Assembly (NCBI GenBank): GCA_963969495.1
Contig: OZ018321.1
Coordinates: 193,128,087-193,192,086 of the forward strand
Source of the DNA: Ceratothoa steindachneri
Lineage: Eukaryota; Arthropoda; Malacostraca; Isopoda; Cymothoidae
Direction of reading: 5' to 3'
Length of the DNA: 64,000 nucleotides
Position numbers and translations under genes: made by a program
The notes under the pieces: model-generated
Told to the model about the DNA's origin: nothing
Database searches by the model: none
Seen by the model: the letters and a program-made list of their open reading frames with translations, nothing else
Part shown: positions 36,057 to 47,029 of the stretch, piece by piece
Numbering within the stretch: position 1 is the first letter of the stretch
How the letters are laid out: each line of letters opens with the position of its first letter

Positions 36057-37950
36057 CCAGAAGAGAGTTTCAATTTGTACTTAAAGGTAACTTAACTCTT
36101 CCAACTCTTCCTTTTCAAGGAGTAGGAGAGATGCCCGCTATCAGGGTCCTTATGTACTCATTTACTTTTTCTGAGTACATAGATTAGTTCCTCCCTCCTC
36201 CAATATATTGCTATTTACCTTAACTTCCCACTTTTCTTCGATAACCCCTTAAAAAAAGAGTAGAAATTCCTCCATTTGTTTCCACTTTTTTGAATAAACA
36301 AATCCTCTCAAAAGAGGTAAATCATTTGTTTCCTGTTCAACGGAAAGAGATGAACGTCTCAATTAGAGGGAGCGCGAACTCGTTTCATCATTGTTGTGGG
36401 ATTAACGTCGAAATGCCTCTTAATTGATCGTGAGGGAAACGAGCCTGTTATTTGACCCCCACCCCATCCCCCGCTCTTCCTCTCCTCCTTCCCCTAACTC
36501 CAAGTCATCATTGCGGAAGGAAGGAGGATGTCATCCATTTCCCGATGACAAAAGTATGGTGGAATGGTGTCTATCTTGCTTAGGCGCGCCTCTGGACATC
36601 TTCTTCGGGGTTCATAATAATCCACATCCGATTTTGAGAGACAAAAGAACGGATCACTCGAGGACTATTAAGAGGAGCGGTCAGGGGCAAGAGAACCAGA
36701 GTGTAGTGGAAGCTTTTTCTAGAGATTAGTTAAGGAAACGCGTACAAACATCCAATGGACCACGATTTTAGTCTCCACAAGAAAATATGTACAACAACTT
36801 CCGACGAGAAATGGCTACAAGCAACTGACCTTTGTTCTAACAATGACTTTAAATGTATTCTACAGAAAGACTGAAAAACCTTGTTCTAAAAATAGCTCTA
36901 CAGTCATTCTAGAGATAGGTCAATCTTGTTCTGGCTCTGTCAAGGTTCGATTAGTTTTAACCACATTTCACTACATGTTTTTTTATCAAATTTAGAAACA
37001 TACAAAACTAATGGTAACCCCCTCCTCCACCCCACCGCCTTCACCAAAAAAGGGACTTACACTTTGTGGGAATTGGGCAAGGGTTAGAAGAAATGAGTGC
37101 CCTCCCAGTCTCTTGCATCTCATTTAACTTGAGCTTTGTACCTTTCATACATTTCCCCTTTCCCTAACTTCACTCATTTGCTTCCCATCTCGACTCAAAA
37201 TCTTTCGATGACATGGTTTCATTTTATTTTTTGAATAATTAAAAATAGCAAAAGATGGAAATTTGGGTGGTCCCTGGACATCTGTCTAGTTCTATGCACA
37301 AATTCGCACTTAATATTATGCCTAGGCGTCATTTAGAGTCCGGAATTGTTCCTTTAGTGTGTGGTCTACAGCAAACCTAAAAGTGAATTCGTTCATCGAC
37401 CACCTACCGAAGCAGCAGCACCATAGCAAGTTTCGAGATGGTCCGAAGTCCCTCAGTCTAAGTCATGTTGCTTTTAATCTTGACTTCACTAATCTACACG
37501 AAAAATCCACCTTCAAGGGGAATATGATCCATAGATTTGCCCCCCCCCCCTCCCCTCGTCCCCTATCGTGCGGGAGAAGTTTACGTTGCTTCTTAGTTTT
37601 AAATAAATTATAATGCTACCCGTACTTATCTGTTGCCCTAATGCTGATCTTTTATCACCTTGCAACTTTATTTCATCTTTAATTACTCTCACAACATCGA
37701 GTCTTAAACTCCAGAAAAAGTGCGGCCTCTGGTCTTAACGAGAAAAATATTTGGAGTCTCCTTTGTTCAAAAGTAATTTTAGGGGCACTTATCTTCAATT
37801 TTTAACCTGGATTGGCATCTAAGTGTCTCTTTTTCACACAGGATATTGGATTTTGCGAGAGTAATTAAAGATGAATTAAAATTTCAGGGTGATAAAAGAT
37901 GGGTCTTGAACGTTTCGGCGGGGCCTTTTCAGCGTGACCCAATTCGGCTC
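36054..37950. other. Unassigned sequence
   Basis: No supported gene. A 101-codon plus-strand frame at 36424-36729 and an 84-codon frame at 37359-37613 have no recognisable domain; the latter crosses a C-run at 37541-37550. Listed so that the gap is explicit. Confidence 0.4.
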
Positions 37951-37956
37951 GAGCGT

Positions 37957-38049
37957 TTCGGCGCAGACCCGTTCCGGCGCAGACCCTATTCGGCGCAGAC
38001 CATTTTCGGTGCAGACCCTATTCGGTGCAGACCCTGTTCGGCGCACACC
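37957..38049. repeat. 16-bp minisatellite
   Basis: About six copies of TTCGGCGCAGACCCTA with variants (TTCGGTGCAGACCCTG and similar). It is GC-rich in an AT-rich setting. Confidence 0.9.
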
Positions 38050-38376
38050 TTGCTAAGAATTTTAAAGTGAATCCCTTTTGTTGAGGTAGAGAAGAAATTG
38101 GTAATGGTAGTTTAATTGCTTCTGGGATGCTCAACTTGAGACAATCGTCTATATCTTTACGGTGTTAGATTTGTGACGACGAGGCGGCTTTCAATGCAAA
38201 TGAGAGCGGACACGAAACTTTGAGCGGCGTCATGAGTTAGCTAGCCACTCAATGGGTGGCTACACTGATAATCATCCCTACCGGGCTGAGTAACTCCACA
38301 CTTACCATCATTCATAAAGCCAATCACAGCAACGCTATCCCTTACCTTCCCTCCTTCACGCCCACCATTCAAATAT

Positions 38377-38385
38377 CTCTCTCTC

Positions 38386-38422
<37 letters not shown>

Positions 38423-38423
38423 T
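38377..38423. repeat. (CT)n microsatellite
   Basis: Near-pure CT dinucleotide with two TTT interruptions at its start. Confidence 0.95.
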
Positions 38424-38579
38424 CTTTGTTCTAGAATTTTACCGATGGAGTACTACTGTCCCTAGCGAGAGGAAAGGGCTCATATCCACATAACCCTTTG
38501 TCTTCCGGAGCATATTATTAATACAAGTCTCATCCCCAGAACAAAATCCTCGGGATTTTCATTCCATATGTTAAAAATT

Positions 38580-38880
38580 TGTAATGAAAGACAAGTTATC
38601 TTCTCCAGCTGTCCTTTGAGCAACAATTTTGGCTCTCATCAAACCGAAAGCTTACTGATCTTCAGTACATCGGTCAAGATGGAATACACTAAACTTGCCC
38701 ATACTTTGAATGTGCCTGCTATCATTTCAAATGTTGATCGACGGTCCTCTTCAATTAGTGGTCGCACACGATTAACATTTTCTTCGCTTCCTGAAGTTGA
38801 CGGTATTCTATTGCGAATGTCGTCTTTAACCTCCTGTCTTCAATCCGCAAAGCTATTTATCCATTTCTAAACAGTAAGCT
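38580..38880 (-). pseudogene. Mariner transposase N-terminal fragment
   Basis: Minus strand, about 38870-38650 in one frame: WINSFAD-stop-RQEVKDDIRN, RIPSTSGSEENVNRVRPLI, EEDRRSTFEMIAGTFKVWAS and VYSILTDVLKISKLSV. The order W..F..GR..V.DD.R..R, then ENV..V..L...DRR.T...IA, then S..IL.......K.S is the bipartite HTH region of mariner-type transposases. It has one in-frame stop. The catalytic domain is not visible. It belongs to a different family from the two mariners at 15 and 53 kb. Confidence 0.72.
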
Positions 38881-39179
38881 TTCGCGAGGCAGTGTCTCCC
38901 CAAACTTTCATTAATACATCACTCATCTAACTCTTACACCAACCAAGCTTGACCAGAAATTTGAGATTTGTCCTTGCCTTAACCTTGATGGAATCCATGG
39001 TATCACTGCGGGCTCCAAATTCAAAGTGCTGTCATTTCATTGAAAATGAAGCAAAGTAATTTCTCTATAAGTGACTAATAGCACATTAGTCGAAGTTTAA
39101 ATCATTTCAATTCGAATTTTAAATGGCTATCCTATTTTTTTTTATTATATTCGTTTTCTACTAACCTTTTGAAGATCCC

Positions 39180-39600
39180 TTGTATTTTCCCTCCCCAATA
39201 ACGACTCCACAAAAGGCACTTGTAGTCGTTGTGTAAGCAGTGCCTTTCAATAATCGACACGGATGGTGTTGGCGATTTTCTGTATACAGATCGTGTGGAA
39301 ACCCATTTTCCAACCTTTAAAACTTTCCAAGCTTTTCCAAGTCCCGCAGTGGAGTTTGATATGTACTGGCTATCATTGAATGTCCGATGAGATTCCTAGC
39401 TCTTATGACAAGATTCCAACAACCGCTTATGCTGCCTTTGAATCGAGGGCACTTAAAACAGCCTCTCATCTTTTTGGCTGAAATCCCCATTTCTGAGACG
39501 AGAAAACCACTCTACATATTCTTTCACATACTGCTTCAACGCCATAACTGCTCTTAGTGGCTTTTGCTGCTACTCTTACGTTGGCGCATTTCTAAAACTC
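39180..39600 (-). pseudogene. Old mariner (Mos1-like) N-terminal fragment
   Basis: Minus strand, frame-shifted: EYVEWFSRLRNGDFS matches the family block RWFxKFRSGDFSLxDE; then GKAWKVLKVGKWVST, resembling LGKVxKLGKWVPHEL; and a last piece LLTQRLQVPFVESLLGREN like LLSRHxxxPFLxRIVTGDE with the catalytic Asp region lost. The fragment is very decayed but the spacing of the blocks is right. Possible terminal repeats lie to its 5' side at 39818-39897 and near 40062-40086. Confidence 0.5.
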
Positions 39601-39817
39601 GTAGAACAAAACATGTCGAATTTATTCTTTTTTTTGGTTTAATAAGAGGTCAAGTTTTAAATGTTGTCATTAATAATGGTGTTACACTCCGAGAAATAGG
39701 GGTATATGTATTACTTGTTTTGGCATGACAAAACATCAGATAGAAATAGAGCTTTAATAAATTTGGATCAACACTTTTGGCTCGAGATACGGACAGAACT
39801 TTCATCCCAAACACGAT

Positions 39818-40086
39818 TAGGTAAGCAAAAAAGTTCGTGCGTTTATTAAACCCACAAAAGAGAAACGAAAATCGCACGAACTTTTAGGGATACCTGATAC
39901 AAAGTAGTTTCCATCCGTTTCAGAGATTCTTTCATATCAAAATAAAAACCTAAGAAGTTTTATTCAAGAACCATAGATAAACTTTAGAAATGGGAACTAA
40001 TTTATTAAATAAATTCTATTGTTTAAAAACTATTTCCATTTATCTACGGGTTTAAAAAAACGCACGAACTTTCTTGGACACCTGAT
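39818..40086. repeat. Mariner-like terminal repeats (GTTCGTGCG motif)
   Basis: AAAAAGTTCGTGCG (39829-39842) is followed in inverted orientation by CGCACGAACTTTTAGGGATA (ending CCTGATA at about 39899), and again by CGCACGAACTTTCTTGGACA CCTGATA near 40061-40086. Outward reading gives TATCAGGTGTCCAAGAAAG, the TATCAGGTGT pattern of mauritiana-type mariner ends. This suggests two overlapping or nested mariner 5' ends. Confidence 0.5.
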
Positions 40087-40800
40087 AAAAAGGTTGAAGG
40101 CTTAACAAACACGAATTTTAGCTTTCAAGCTTGATCCATGGGCAGTGCACAGAATCCTTAACACATTAAAAGTGCGCACAGGCAAATAAAATAGTACCTG
40201 AACAAACAAGTAAATCATAATAATTAATTGTACCACCATCAGTGAATAATTGCTGAAATAAGAGCTTATTTGGTGTTCTTCAAAATTTGTGTTTTAAGTT
40301 GTTCAAAATAATTAAGGTTACTTTTATCCCGATTCAAATTAAAGAGCTTCTGTTATGTTCTTTCAAATTAAATTATTTCTTTTCATGGTTCTGCTCAAGC
40401 TAAAATTTATACTGTATTTATTTGAAAAAATTAAGGTTATTTTTATGGGGGGTTTTATAATTAATGAGTTTCTTGTAAGTTCTTAAGAAAAAAAATTAGT
40501 TATTTTTCAGATTTAAAAAAATCTTTCAGGTTGTTTGCAATTAACTGCTTTTTGGTTCCTCCAGGTTTTTATATATTAAAGGATTTTGTTTACGTTTTTT
40601 CTATTATACTTATTCTATGTTCTTTAAAATGATATTTCTTTAAAGTTCTCATAAAACTCAAAAGTTTGCTATAGGTTTTTTTTTTAACTAGGTTTTTTAA
40701 ATTAAATAATTTCCTTTCGATATTTCACTTTAAAGTTTCTTATAGTTTTCTTCACGTTTTAGTCTTTTGGGATTCGTTACAATTGAAGTTTCTCTTAACT
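40087..40800. other. Unassigned T-rich sequence
   Basis: Low-complexity T-rich sequence with loosely repeated AGGTTATTTTTATGG and TTCTTTCAAATTAA-like phrases; no gene seen. Confidence 0.4.
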
Positions 40801-41042
40801 AAAGTTGCGCGCGTATCTATTGGCAACGCATCTCAAATTTTGTAATTTATGAATTTTTATACGTTGCGAGTTCGAAATGTACATACTTATATTATATTAG
40901 CCTAAAAGCAATATATTATAATGTATAAATGATAATAAAACAAATTATTAACATTAAATATGGTGTTTATTAGAAAAACACAAGAAGCAAAAGTATTGGC
41001 AACATTCATAAATATTACATATATATTATTGGCAACTACAAA

Positions 41043-42058
41043 TTACAGGTTGGTATGATCTCTAGCAGCAATCAAAGTAATCAGACGTTTCTTGTAAGTA
41101 TAAACAAGGTTTTTGAAAGGTTTAGTAGGAATTTTACTCCACTCTTCAACTGCAGAAGCTTTCAACTCTGCGATGCGGCTTGGTGACCTCTTATAAACAC
41201 GTGACTTCAGTTCTTTCCATAAATTTTCCAGCAGATTTAAATCAAGATTTGGAGAAAGCCATTTCATCACTTTCAAGTGTTGATTGGCAAAATATTTATA
41301 CGTTGATTTGCTCGTGTGTTTGGGATCATTATCCTGTTGGAAGACGAACCCTCTGCCAAGACTAAGCTTCCTCGCCGATTGTTTCACATGTTCATCCGAA
41401 ATTCTCTGACATCCCTCGGAATTCATAGTGCTTCTATCACACAAATTGAGCCAGTACCTTCAGCAGAAAAACATCCCCACAACATGATGGAACCATCTCC
41501 CTGTTTCACAGTAAGTATCATGTTCTTTTCCAGCAGAGCTTCTCCAGATTTTCTCCAAACGTAATGGTGGTCGTTTATGCTAAACAGATCGAGCTTAGTC
41601 TCGTCTGAATAATATTTTACTAAGTTCTGCTTCAGTATCATCAATATGGTCTCTGACAAACTCTAAAGGTCTCTTTTTGTGAACCGTCTTCAAAAGTGGT
41701 TTCCTCCTCGGTACACGTCCATGGAGACCCTCACGGTTCAGATAACGTCGCACTGTTGACATGTCCAGGATTGTTCCACTGCTAGCCAGATTTGCTTCAA
41801 CTTCTTGGAAGTGACCTTTGGATTCTTGTTGACAATTCGAACACACGAACGTACATCTCTGTCAGTTAATTATCTTGTTCATCCTTTCTGCACACGATTA
41901 ACATCAGCCCTAAATGTTACAATAATATTCCTTACAGATGGAATTAGGATATTCAAACTTGCCGAAATTTTTCTATATCCATGTCCTTGGTTGTGTAACT
42001 CAATTATACGCTTCCTATATCTTCTGAGTCTTTCGATCTCTTCATCATGTTACTATTT
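41043..42058 (-). pseudogene. Tc1 transposase, frame-shifted
   Basis: Minus strand. The N-terminal HTH reads RRYRKRIIELHNQGHGYRKI then SASLNI (about 42030-41950); the second HTH is in SSGTILDMSTVRRYLNREGL (41770). D1 lies in YYSDETKLDLF (about 41605), D2 in FVFQQDNDPKHTSK (about 41340), and the Glu in NLDLNLLENLWKELKSRV (about 41235), the D,D34E pattern. The C-terminal end is RDHTNL-stop at 41043. Frames change at least three times (near 41900, 41640 and 41440) and stops are present, so it is inactive. The triad itself is intact. Confidence 0.92.
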
Positions 42059-42239
42059 TAAAATTATTGTAGAGATGATTCTCTAGTTGTGTCTTATACC
42101 ATAATGAACACCCAAAAAGGTTAACCGTGCAAGTAACTTTCTGTCTAGGATTAGAATATTCCATCAGTCATTCTCGAACATTCTTTACAACTAATTTTAT
42201 AATTTGATTACCAAGCTTACGACTTGTTTCCAACCACCG

Positions 42240-42720
42240 GCAACCAGGTGGTCGACCTGGTTGCGGGCCAGTTGCAGGTAGTCTTTCTTAGAAGTCGCTG
42301 GTAGTCGCTAATAAGGTCATAGCTGGTCGGCCGAGCAAGACTGATCTCGGTAGTTGTCGATGTTACATCGAAAACCACCTGCGATCAGTTTAGAGGGCAG
42401 AGATTCCTCCGGAGGTTGTCCGCCAGACGAAGATCGGTCGAACACCGGTGGCCGATCGGACGACAACCAATGGCGACAATTAACCGTTAAAAAGGTAGTC
42501 GCCAACCGGTGGGCGTCCAGTCGTATGTGGTGGCTGATCAGACGCACGTAGTCGCAGGTGGTCGGCGACCAATTAGGAGCGGTCAAAACTGAGTACTGGG
42601 AGACACGTCGCCCAGTGGTCGCTCATTGGTGGGTGAGTGGTTGCCCATTGATTGGCGAGTGGTGAGCGACCGATCGGCTACTGGTCTCAGTGAGAATCGC
42701 TGTTGCAGTCTCGACATCTG
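42240..42720. repeat. Harbinger left subterminal GGTCG repeats
   Basis: GC-rich sequence with many short repeats around GTGGTCGC and its reverse complement (for example CAGGTGGTCG, GTAGTCGC, CCACCGGTG). Similar sequence is at the other end (46270-46660). Such subterminal motifs are usual binding sites for the element proteins. Confidence 0.75.
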
Positions 42721-43024
42721 GTAACTGGCGGCCGACTGCTCTACCACAAGTACAAATCGACCCGGAGGGTCACGCTCTCCACCTCTGCCTGCCGCCTCCC
42801 GTTTATTTCTGCTTCTACCGCTTCTATCTGTCCCTGCTGATTCCAGTAAGTTAATTACCGTATTTTAGTGACTATAAAACGTACCTTTTTATGTAGGTAT
42901 TTCATTTATTTGTGATTGCACGTCCCAATAAACCTGTGAAACATGAAAAACGATTTAATCCATATACATTTCACCCATCCACAGAAACTTTGAATAATTT
43001 TGTAAACACTCTTTGTTTACAGTC

Positions 43025-44552
43025 ATGGTTAAGAGTCGCATCAATACCGACCATGCTGCTACCGAAGACCCTGCCACCATGAACCCTGTTCCCGAGGCCT
43101 ATGCCTCACCTAGCCCGACTCCACCCCTGCTTGAGCAGTTTCCCCAGAATGACGTTCACGGCGGCCTCCAGCGACTATGACGATGTCGGACAGACCCCGG
43201 CCCTACCGGTGACAGGCCTACTAAAGCAACCAGGTTGGACGACTTGATGCAAGACGAGGAGGATGAACTCGTCGCCTGGTTTGATGCTCACCCAATGTAT
43301 TATGACCAAACGCGCAAGGACTTTAAGAACAGGTGTTTGAAGACACCGGTTGTGGATGAGAAGGCCAAGTAGATGGGCCTTAATCGAAAGTAATTTGTTG
43401 ACACCCACATATGTTTAAAATTTGAAACTATTATTTCTTACTCGCTCCAAATAACCAGAGTATTTCAACTTGTCATTGAAACTTTATACTCATTCCAATA
43501 TAGTGCCATTCAAGGTAATACTTTGTCATAACATTTATTAGTTCATTGAGAGGAAATTGATTTTCGTATTTTCTCGGTCTTAAACATCATGTTATAATTT
43601 ATTTTTCTTGTTTTTTCTTGATCTGGACTTGGTTCAAGTCCATGGGCACAATCTACGGCAAACTGAAGAAGAGAAAGTCTGGCCAGGCTGTGAAGCCATT
43701 CACATCCCGTCAGCAATGGACGATGACCAGCTTCCGCTTCCTGGATTCACACCTCACTGTGCGCACCGAGAGTCCTCAGTTGGGGGTAAAGGTGATGAAA
43801 TACCTTTTTTATAATAATGTGTGAATGATAACTGCCTTTAAGGCCATAAGTGAGCCTGGTTCCCTATTCTCAATTGTGGCTCTGTCTCGCGTCGGCCAAC
43901 CCCCAGGTATGGGGCATGTGCCAGAGTATGTGCATACATAGGAAGATATTATAGTACCTACATATTATTATTTTTATGATGTGTTATCTGCAAAGTGTTG
44001 TTGAATGTACATTACATCCTAGTCTCCTCACAGGCTGCTGGACCATCGACCAAGGCCCAGCCAGAAGAGATTGAGGTCGCGAGTGACAGCGACAGTACCA
44101 CTCTCTTAAAGAAACCGTTATCGCTCACCAAGACAGCCATGATTGAGGAGGCTTTAGTGCACCTGACCGAGAGGGTAAAGGGAACTAGTGACGTGAGGGA
44201 GCAACTATCCACCGCGATCAAGGCAACCACAAACGAACAGGTCGCCTTTGGCCATTGGCTGGGCTTAGAGGAATGCAAGCTGAAAGAAGCACAGTGGCAG
44301 GGCTTGCAAACGGATATATTTGCAGCTCTTGTGCGGTGGCGACAGGCTGACGTGCCACCGCACGTCTGGGCCTATCCCTGGGCCATCACAGGCTTGGCAA
44401 ATACCCCCTGGATGGTCTCCACAGACAAGCCACAACCTTCCCGGCTTTTCCAACATATTGATGGGGGGATGTCTTCTCAGTTGTCGACCACCAGCCGTCC
44501 AAGAGAGCCGAGGACAATCCCCCTAGGGGTCCGCCGTAGATTGCCCCCTTAG
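43025..44552 (+). pseudogene. Harbinger accessory MADF/Myb-like DNA-binding protein
   Basis: The second gene of PIF/Harbinger elements, which helps bring the nuclease to the element ends. Exon 1 (about 43025-43390) starts MVKSRINTDHAATED and reaches the MADF start LVAWFDAHPMYYDQTRKDF. Exon 2 (about 43630-43790) continues TWFKSMGTIYGKLKKRKSGQ and RQQWTMTSFRFLDSHL, the end of the MADF fold. Exon 3 starts at 44034 after a good acceptor (TCTCCTCACAG) and runs to the stop at 44552, with an acidic Ser-rich part (EEIEVASDSDSTT) and a helical C-terminal part. A TGA near 43177 and a TAG near 43371 break exon 1. Introns are inferred from frame and splice sites only. Confidence 0.75.
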
Positions 44553-44559
44553 CCTTTGA

Positions 44560-45050
44560 AAACTGTATTAGCCTTTAACAACTGTATTATCTTTGAGAAA
44601 ATAAACCTGACCCATGGAAACAATTTTTCCTTGTCCAATGATAGACAAACCTGTCCTTCCCTGTTAATTATTTTGCTTAATAAATTTAATATTTAGGCAA
44701 TAATTTAATAATTGCTTATTTTGTACGAGTTTCTTAATAAATATATAGATATTGAATGCAATACTCTTTTCAATACTATTTCTTATTACTATATAAGTTA
44801 TTTGTCTATAAGTAGTAGTACTATATAGATTACTTTCATATCTTTAGTTGTAACAATATTAATACCATGAATTAGGTCTTTATAATTTGAGCACTACATT
44901 TTACTTTACTTAATATCTTTATTATGACAAGGTACATTTTCTTGAAGCTTCAAGTCATGCCCTCTTGGCACGATACAGCACCAACGCCATTGAAGTACTC
45001 CTTCAAAGAACATCCAGAGCTCCTTCCCCACCTGAGATGCTTCAGTAGGA
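44560..45050. other. AT-rich spacer between the convergent Harbinger genes
   Basis: No coding signal. AATAAA-like sequences for both genes could lie here (AATAAA near 44600 on plus). Confidence 0.45.
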
Positions 45051-45051
45051 G

Positions 45052-46284
45052 TCAGTGGTGGCTTGTCTCTCCGGTCATTTCAGCGTTGTTCCTCCATACG
45101 TCAGGTACAAGGTTGTGATCTTCCGTCTTCCGGTCCACAAAGGCGTTTTGTGCTCTTAGATGGTTTCTTGTCATGAGATTGTGCAGGCAGACACATGCTA
45201 GCACTGCAGACTGCACTCGCGTTAAGCGGAGTTGGAGTGTGGTGAGCAAGCAACGAAATCTATTTGAGAGTATTCCAAAACCGTTCTTCACAATCCGGCG
45301 GACGTGAAACAGTCTGTAGTTGAAGATTCTTTCTTCATTTGGTAGATTGGGCCTGGAGAATTGCTTAATGAGCCACCTTTTCAAGGAAAAGGCATCATCC
45401 CCAACAATGAGGTACGGGGTCAGTCGATCGCCACCAGGAAGTTCGTTGAGCGCGGGAAGTCCAAGGGAGTTGTACTCCAAATCCTCTTTCAGCTTGGACC
45501 GATTGAAGACAGCACAGTCTGAGGTGGAACCGTTGCCTCCGACATCAACCCACATGAACCTGTAGTCGGTATCCACAAGTCACAGCATAATGATAGAGAA
45601 GAACTCCTTGTAGTTGCGATAGACAGATCCTGAATTACTTGGGGCTTGGATGGCGATGTGCTTCCCGTCATTTGCCCCCACTGCATGAGGAAAGTTCCAG
45701 TGGTCACCAAAACGCTCTCTGACCTCACGCCATCCGTCCTCGGTAGTTGGCAAAGACAGGACTTCATGGCTATACTCCTGTATGATTGCCTTACAAACAG
45801 TGGGCACGAACACAGATATTGTGTTGTGAGTCATCCGAAAACTGTAAGAGAGACTGTGTTAATTATCGCTGGTTGCCAGGAAGCGGAGAGTGACTGCAAG
45901 CTTGAGTCCAAGAAGCAGGGGTTGTCTGTAGGTGGTAGTTATCTTCGTCAACCTTGGAGATACCCGCACTTAAATCTCGTAAAACATTGCAGATTCCATT
46001 CTCATATAGTTTTCAAAATCACTTTGTCCTTCTATCTGCAGCTCTTTCATCAGGTTAGCGTAGTTGCCGTACTGTACACGCCGATATATCCAGGGGCGCA
46101 TCCAATACAGCCGCCTTGTTCGTTTCAACAGTTGCCTCAGACGATACAGGAGAATTATAACTACAATGATATCCTGCTGTTCTTGAAGTGCAACTTGTGC
46201 GAGAATCACTAGTTGGTGAGGTGCTAGTGGAGTGGCCATGGTGTTAGCCCAATTGAGATAGGCAGAGGTGTGTTGATCGCTCAC
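45052..46284 (-). pseudogene. PIF/Harbinger DDE nuclease (DDE_Tnp_4 type)
   Basis: A single minus-strand frame of 411 codons broken only by three stop codons, at 45970-45972, 45859-45861 and 45580-45582. The N-terminal part is helical (RRVQYGNYANLMKELQ) with an HTH-like block LAVTLRFLATSDN. D1 is in [13 protein letters not shown] (about 45685), D2 in GSTSDCAVFNRSKL (about 45520), and the C-terminal block RIVKNGFGILSNRFR (about 45280) has Lys where the family has the catalytic Glu (VENAFGIL). CVCLHNLM follows, as usual. Thus both frame and active site are lost. The uniform frame shows no indels, so decay is fairly recent. Confidence 0.9.
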
Positions 46285-46660
46285 CGATCGTTGGGCTACC
46301 CATCGCCGAACAGTGAGCGACCTACGAAGACTTGTTTCAAACGAGAGGTGGTCGCTGGAGACCTGTCAGAAGTTTGATGGTCGTGACTAGTGGCCGACTA
46401 CTCGGCCACTAGTGGCTGACTGGTGGCCGACTGGTGGGTCACCAGTGGCCAACTACTCGTAAGTTGTCGGCACCCGATGGCAGGTGGTAGCCACACTGAT
46501 CACCACCCGGACGCCCACTAGTAGGCTACTAGTCGGCCACTACTAGCCCACCTGTCAGCACGACTACTCCTCCACCACCTGCGACTACCTCTTTTTTGGT
46601 TTTGTGTGGCCGACGGATCGCTTGATTTTTGGTCGCAGGTGGTCGGAAACAGGTCGTAAG
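46270..46660. repeat. Harbinger right subterminal GGTCG repeats
   Basis: Counterpart of 42240-42720: dense CCGACTAGTGG, GTGGCCGACT and CCACTAGTCGGCC-like repeats in both orientations, just inside the right terminal repeat. Confidence 0.75.
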
Positions 46661-47029
46661 CTTGGTGTGATGGGGCCTAAACGTTGCCAATACTTTTGCC
46701 TGTGTTTTTCTAATAAACACCATGTTTAATTTCGATAATTTGTTTTATTATAATTTATATATTATAATATATTTCTTTTAAGCTAATATAATTAAATATA
46801 ATATAAGTATGTACATTTTGAACTAGTAACATATAAAAATTCGTAAATTACAAAATTTGAGATGTCTTGTAAATAGATATGCGCTCAAGTGTACTTTAAA
46901 TTTAAATTAACTCGTAGCAAAAACTATTATTAACACTTGTGGTAATTGTATGAGGGCTTCATTGTAGGTTCGCTCAGTTTAAAGAGTTTTTAGGTTCTTG
47001 CAAGACCAAATTCGGCTTGTTGATCGTTC

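Larger units (their letters stand above)
42211..46677. mobile_element. PIF/Harbinger element, two-gene, inserted in Tc1
   Basis: Left end CCAAGCTTACGACTTGTTTC (42211) and right end, read inward, GGCCCCATCACACCAAGCTT then ACGACCTGTTTC. The right end is complete (outer GGCCCC next to TAA at 46678), while the left lacks the outer 12 bp. Bases next to the ends are TTA on the left and TAA on the right; both fit the TWA target class but they are not identical. It carries a MADF-like gene on plus and a DDE nuclease gene on minus, convergent, with GTGGTCG-rich subterminal repeats at both sides. Confidence 0.88.
40802..46891 (-). mobile_element. Tc1 element, interrupted by a Harbinger insertion
   Basis: Inverted repeats of about 200 bp: 40802-41010 and 46683-46891. 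They share, among others, CATCTCAAATTTTGTAATTT and ATGGTGTTTATTAGAAAAAC in opposite orientation. TA follows the right end (46892-46893). Removing the inserted 42211-46677 leaves about 1.6 kb, the normal Tc1 length. The transposase lies on the minus strand in the left part. Long inverted repeats are the IR/DR type. Confidence 0.9.

Noticed and set aside
42240..42720. Possible host CpG island or gene at the GC-rich stretch
   Set aside because: Its short GGTCG repeats recur at 46.27-46.66 kb in mirror position and belong to the Harbinger subterminal regions.
44265..44456. Minus-strand frame inside the Harbinger accessory gene
   Set aside because: Shadow of exon 3, which is supported by the splice acceptor and position next to the MADF exons.
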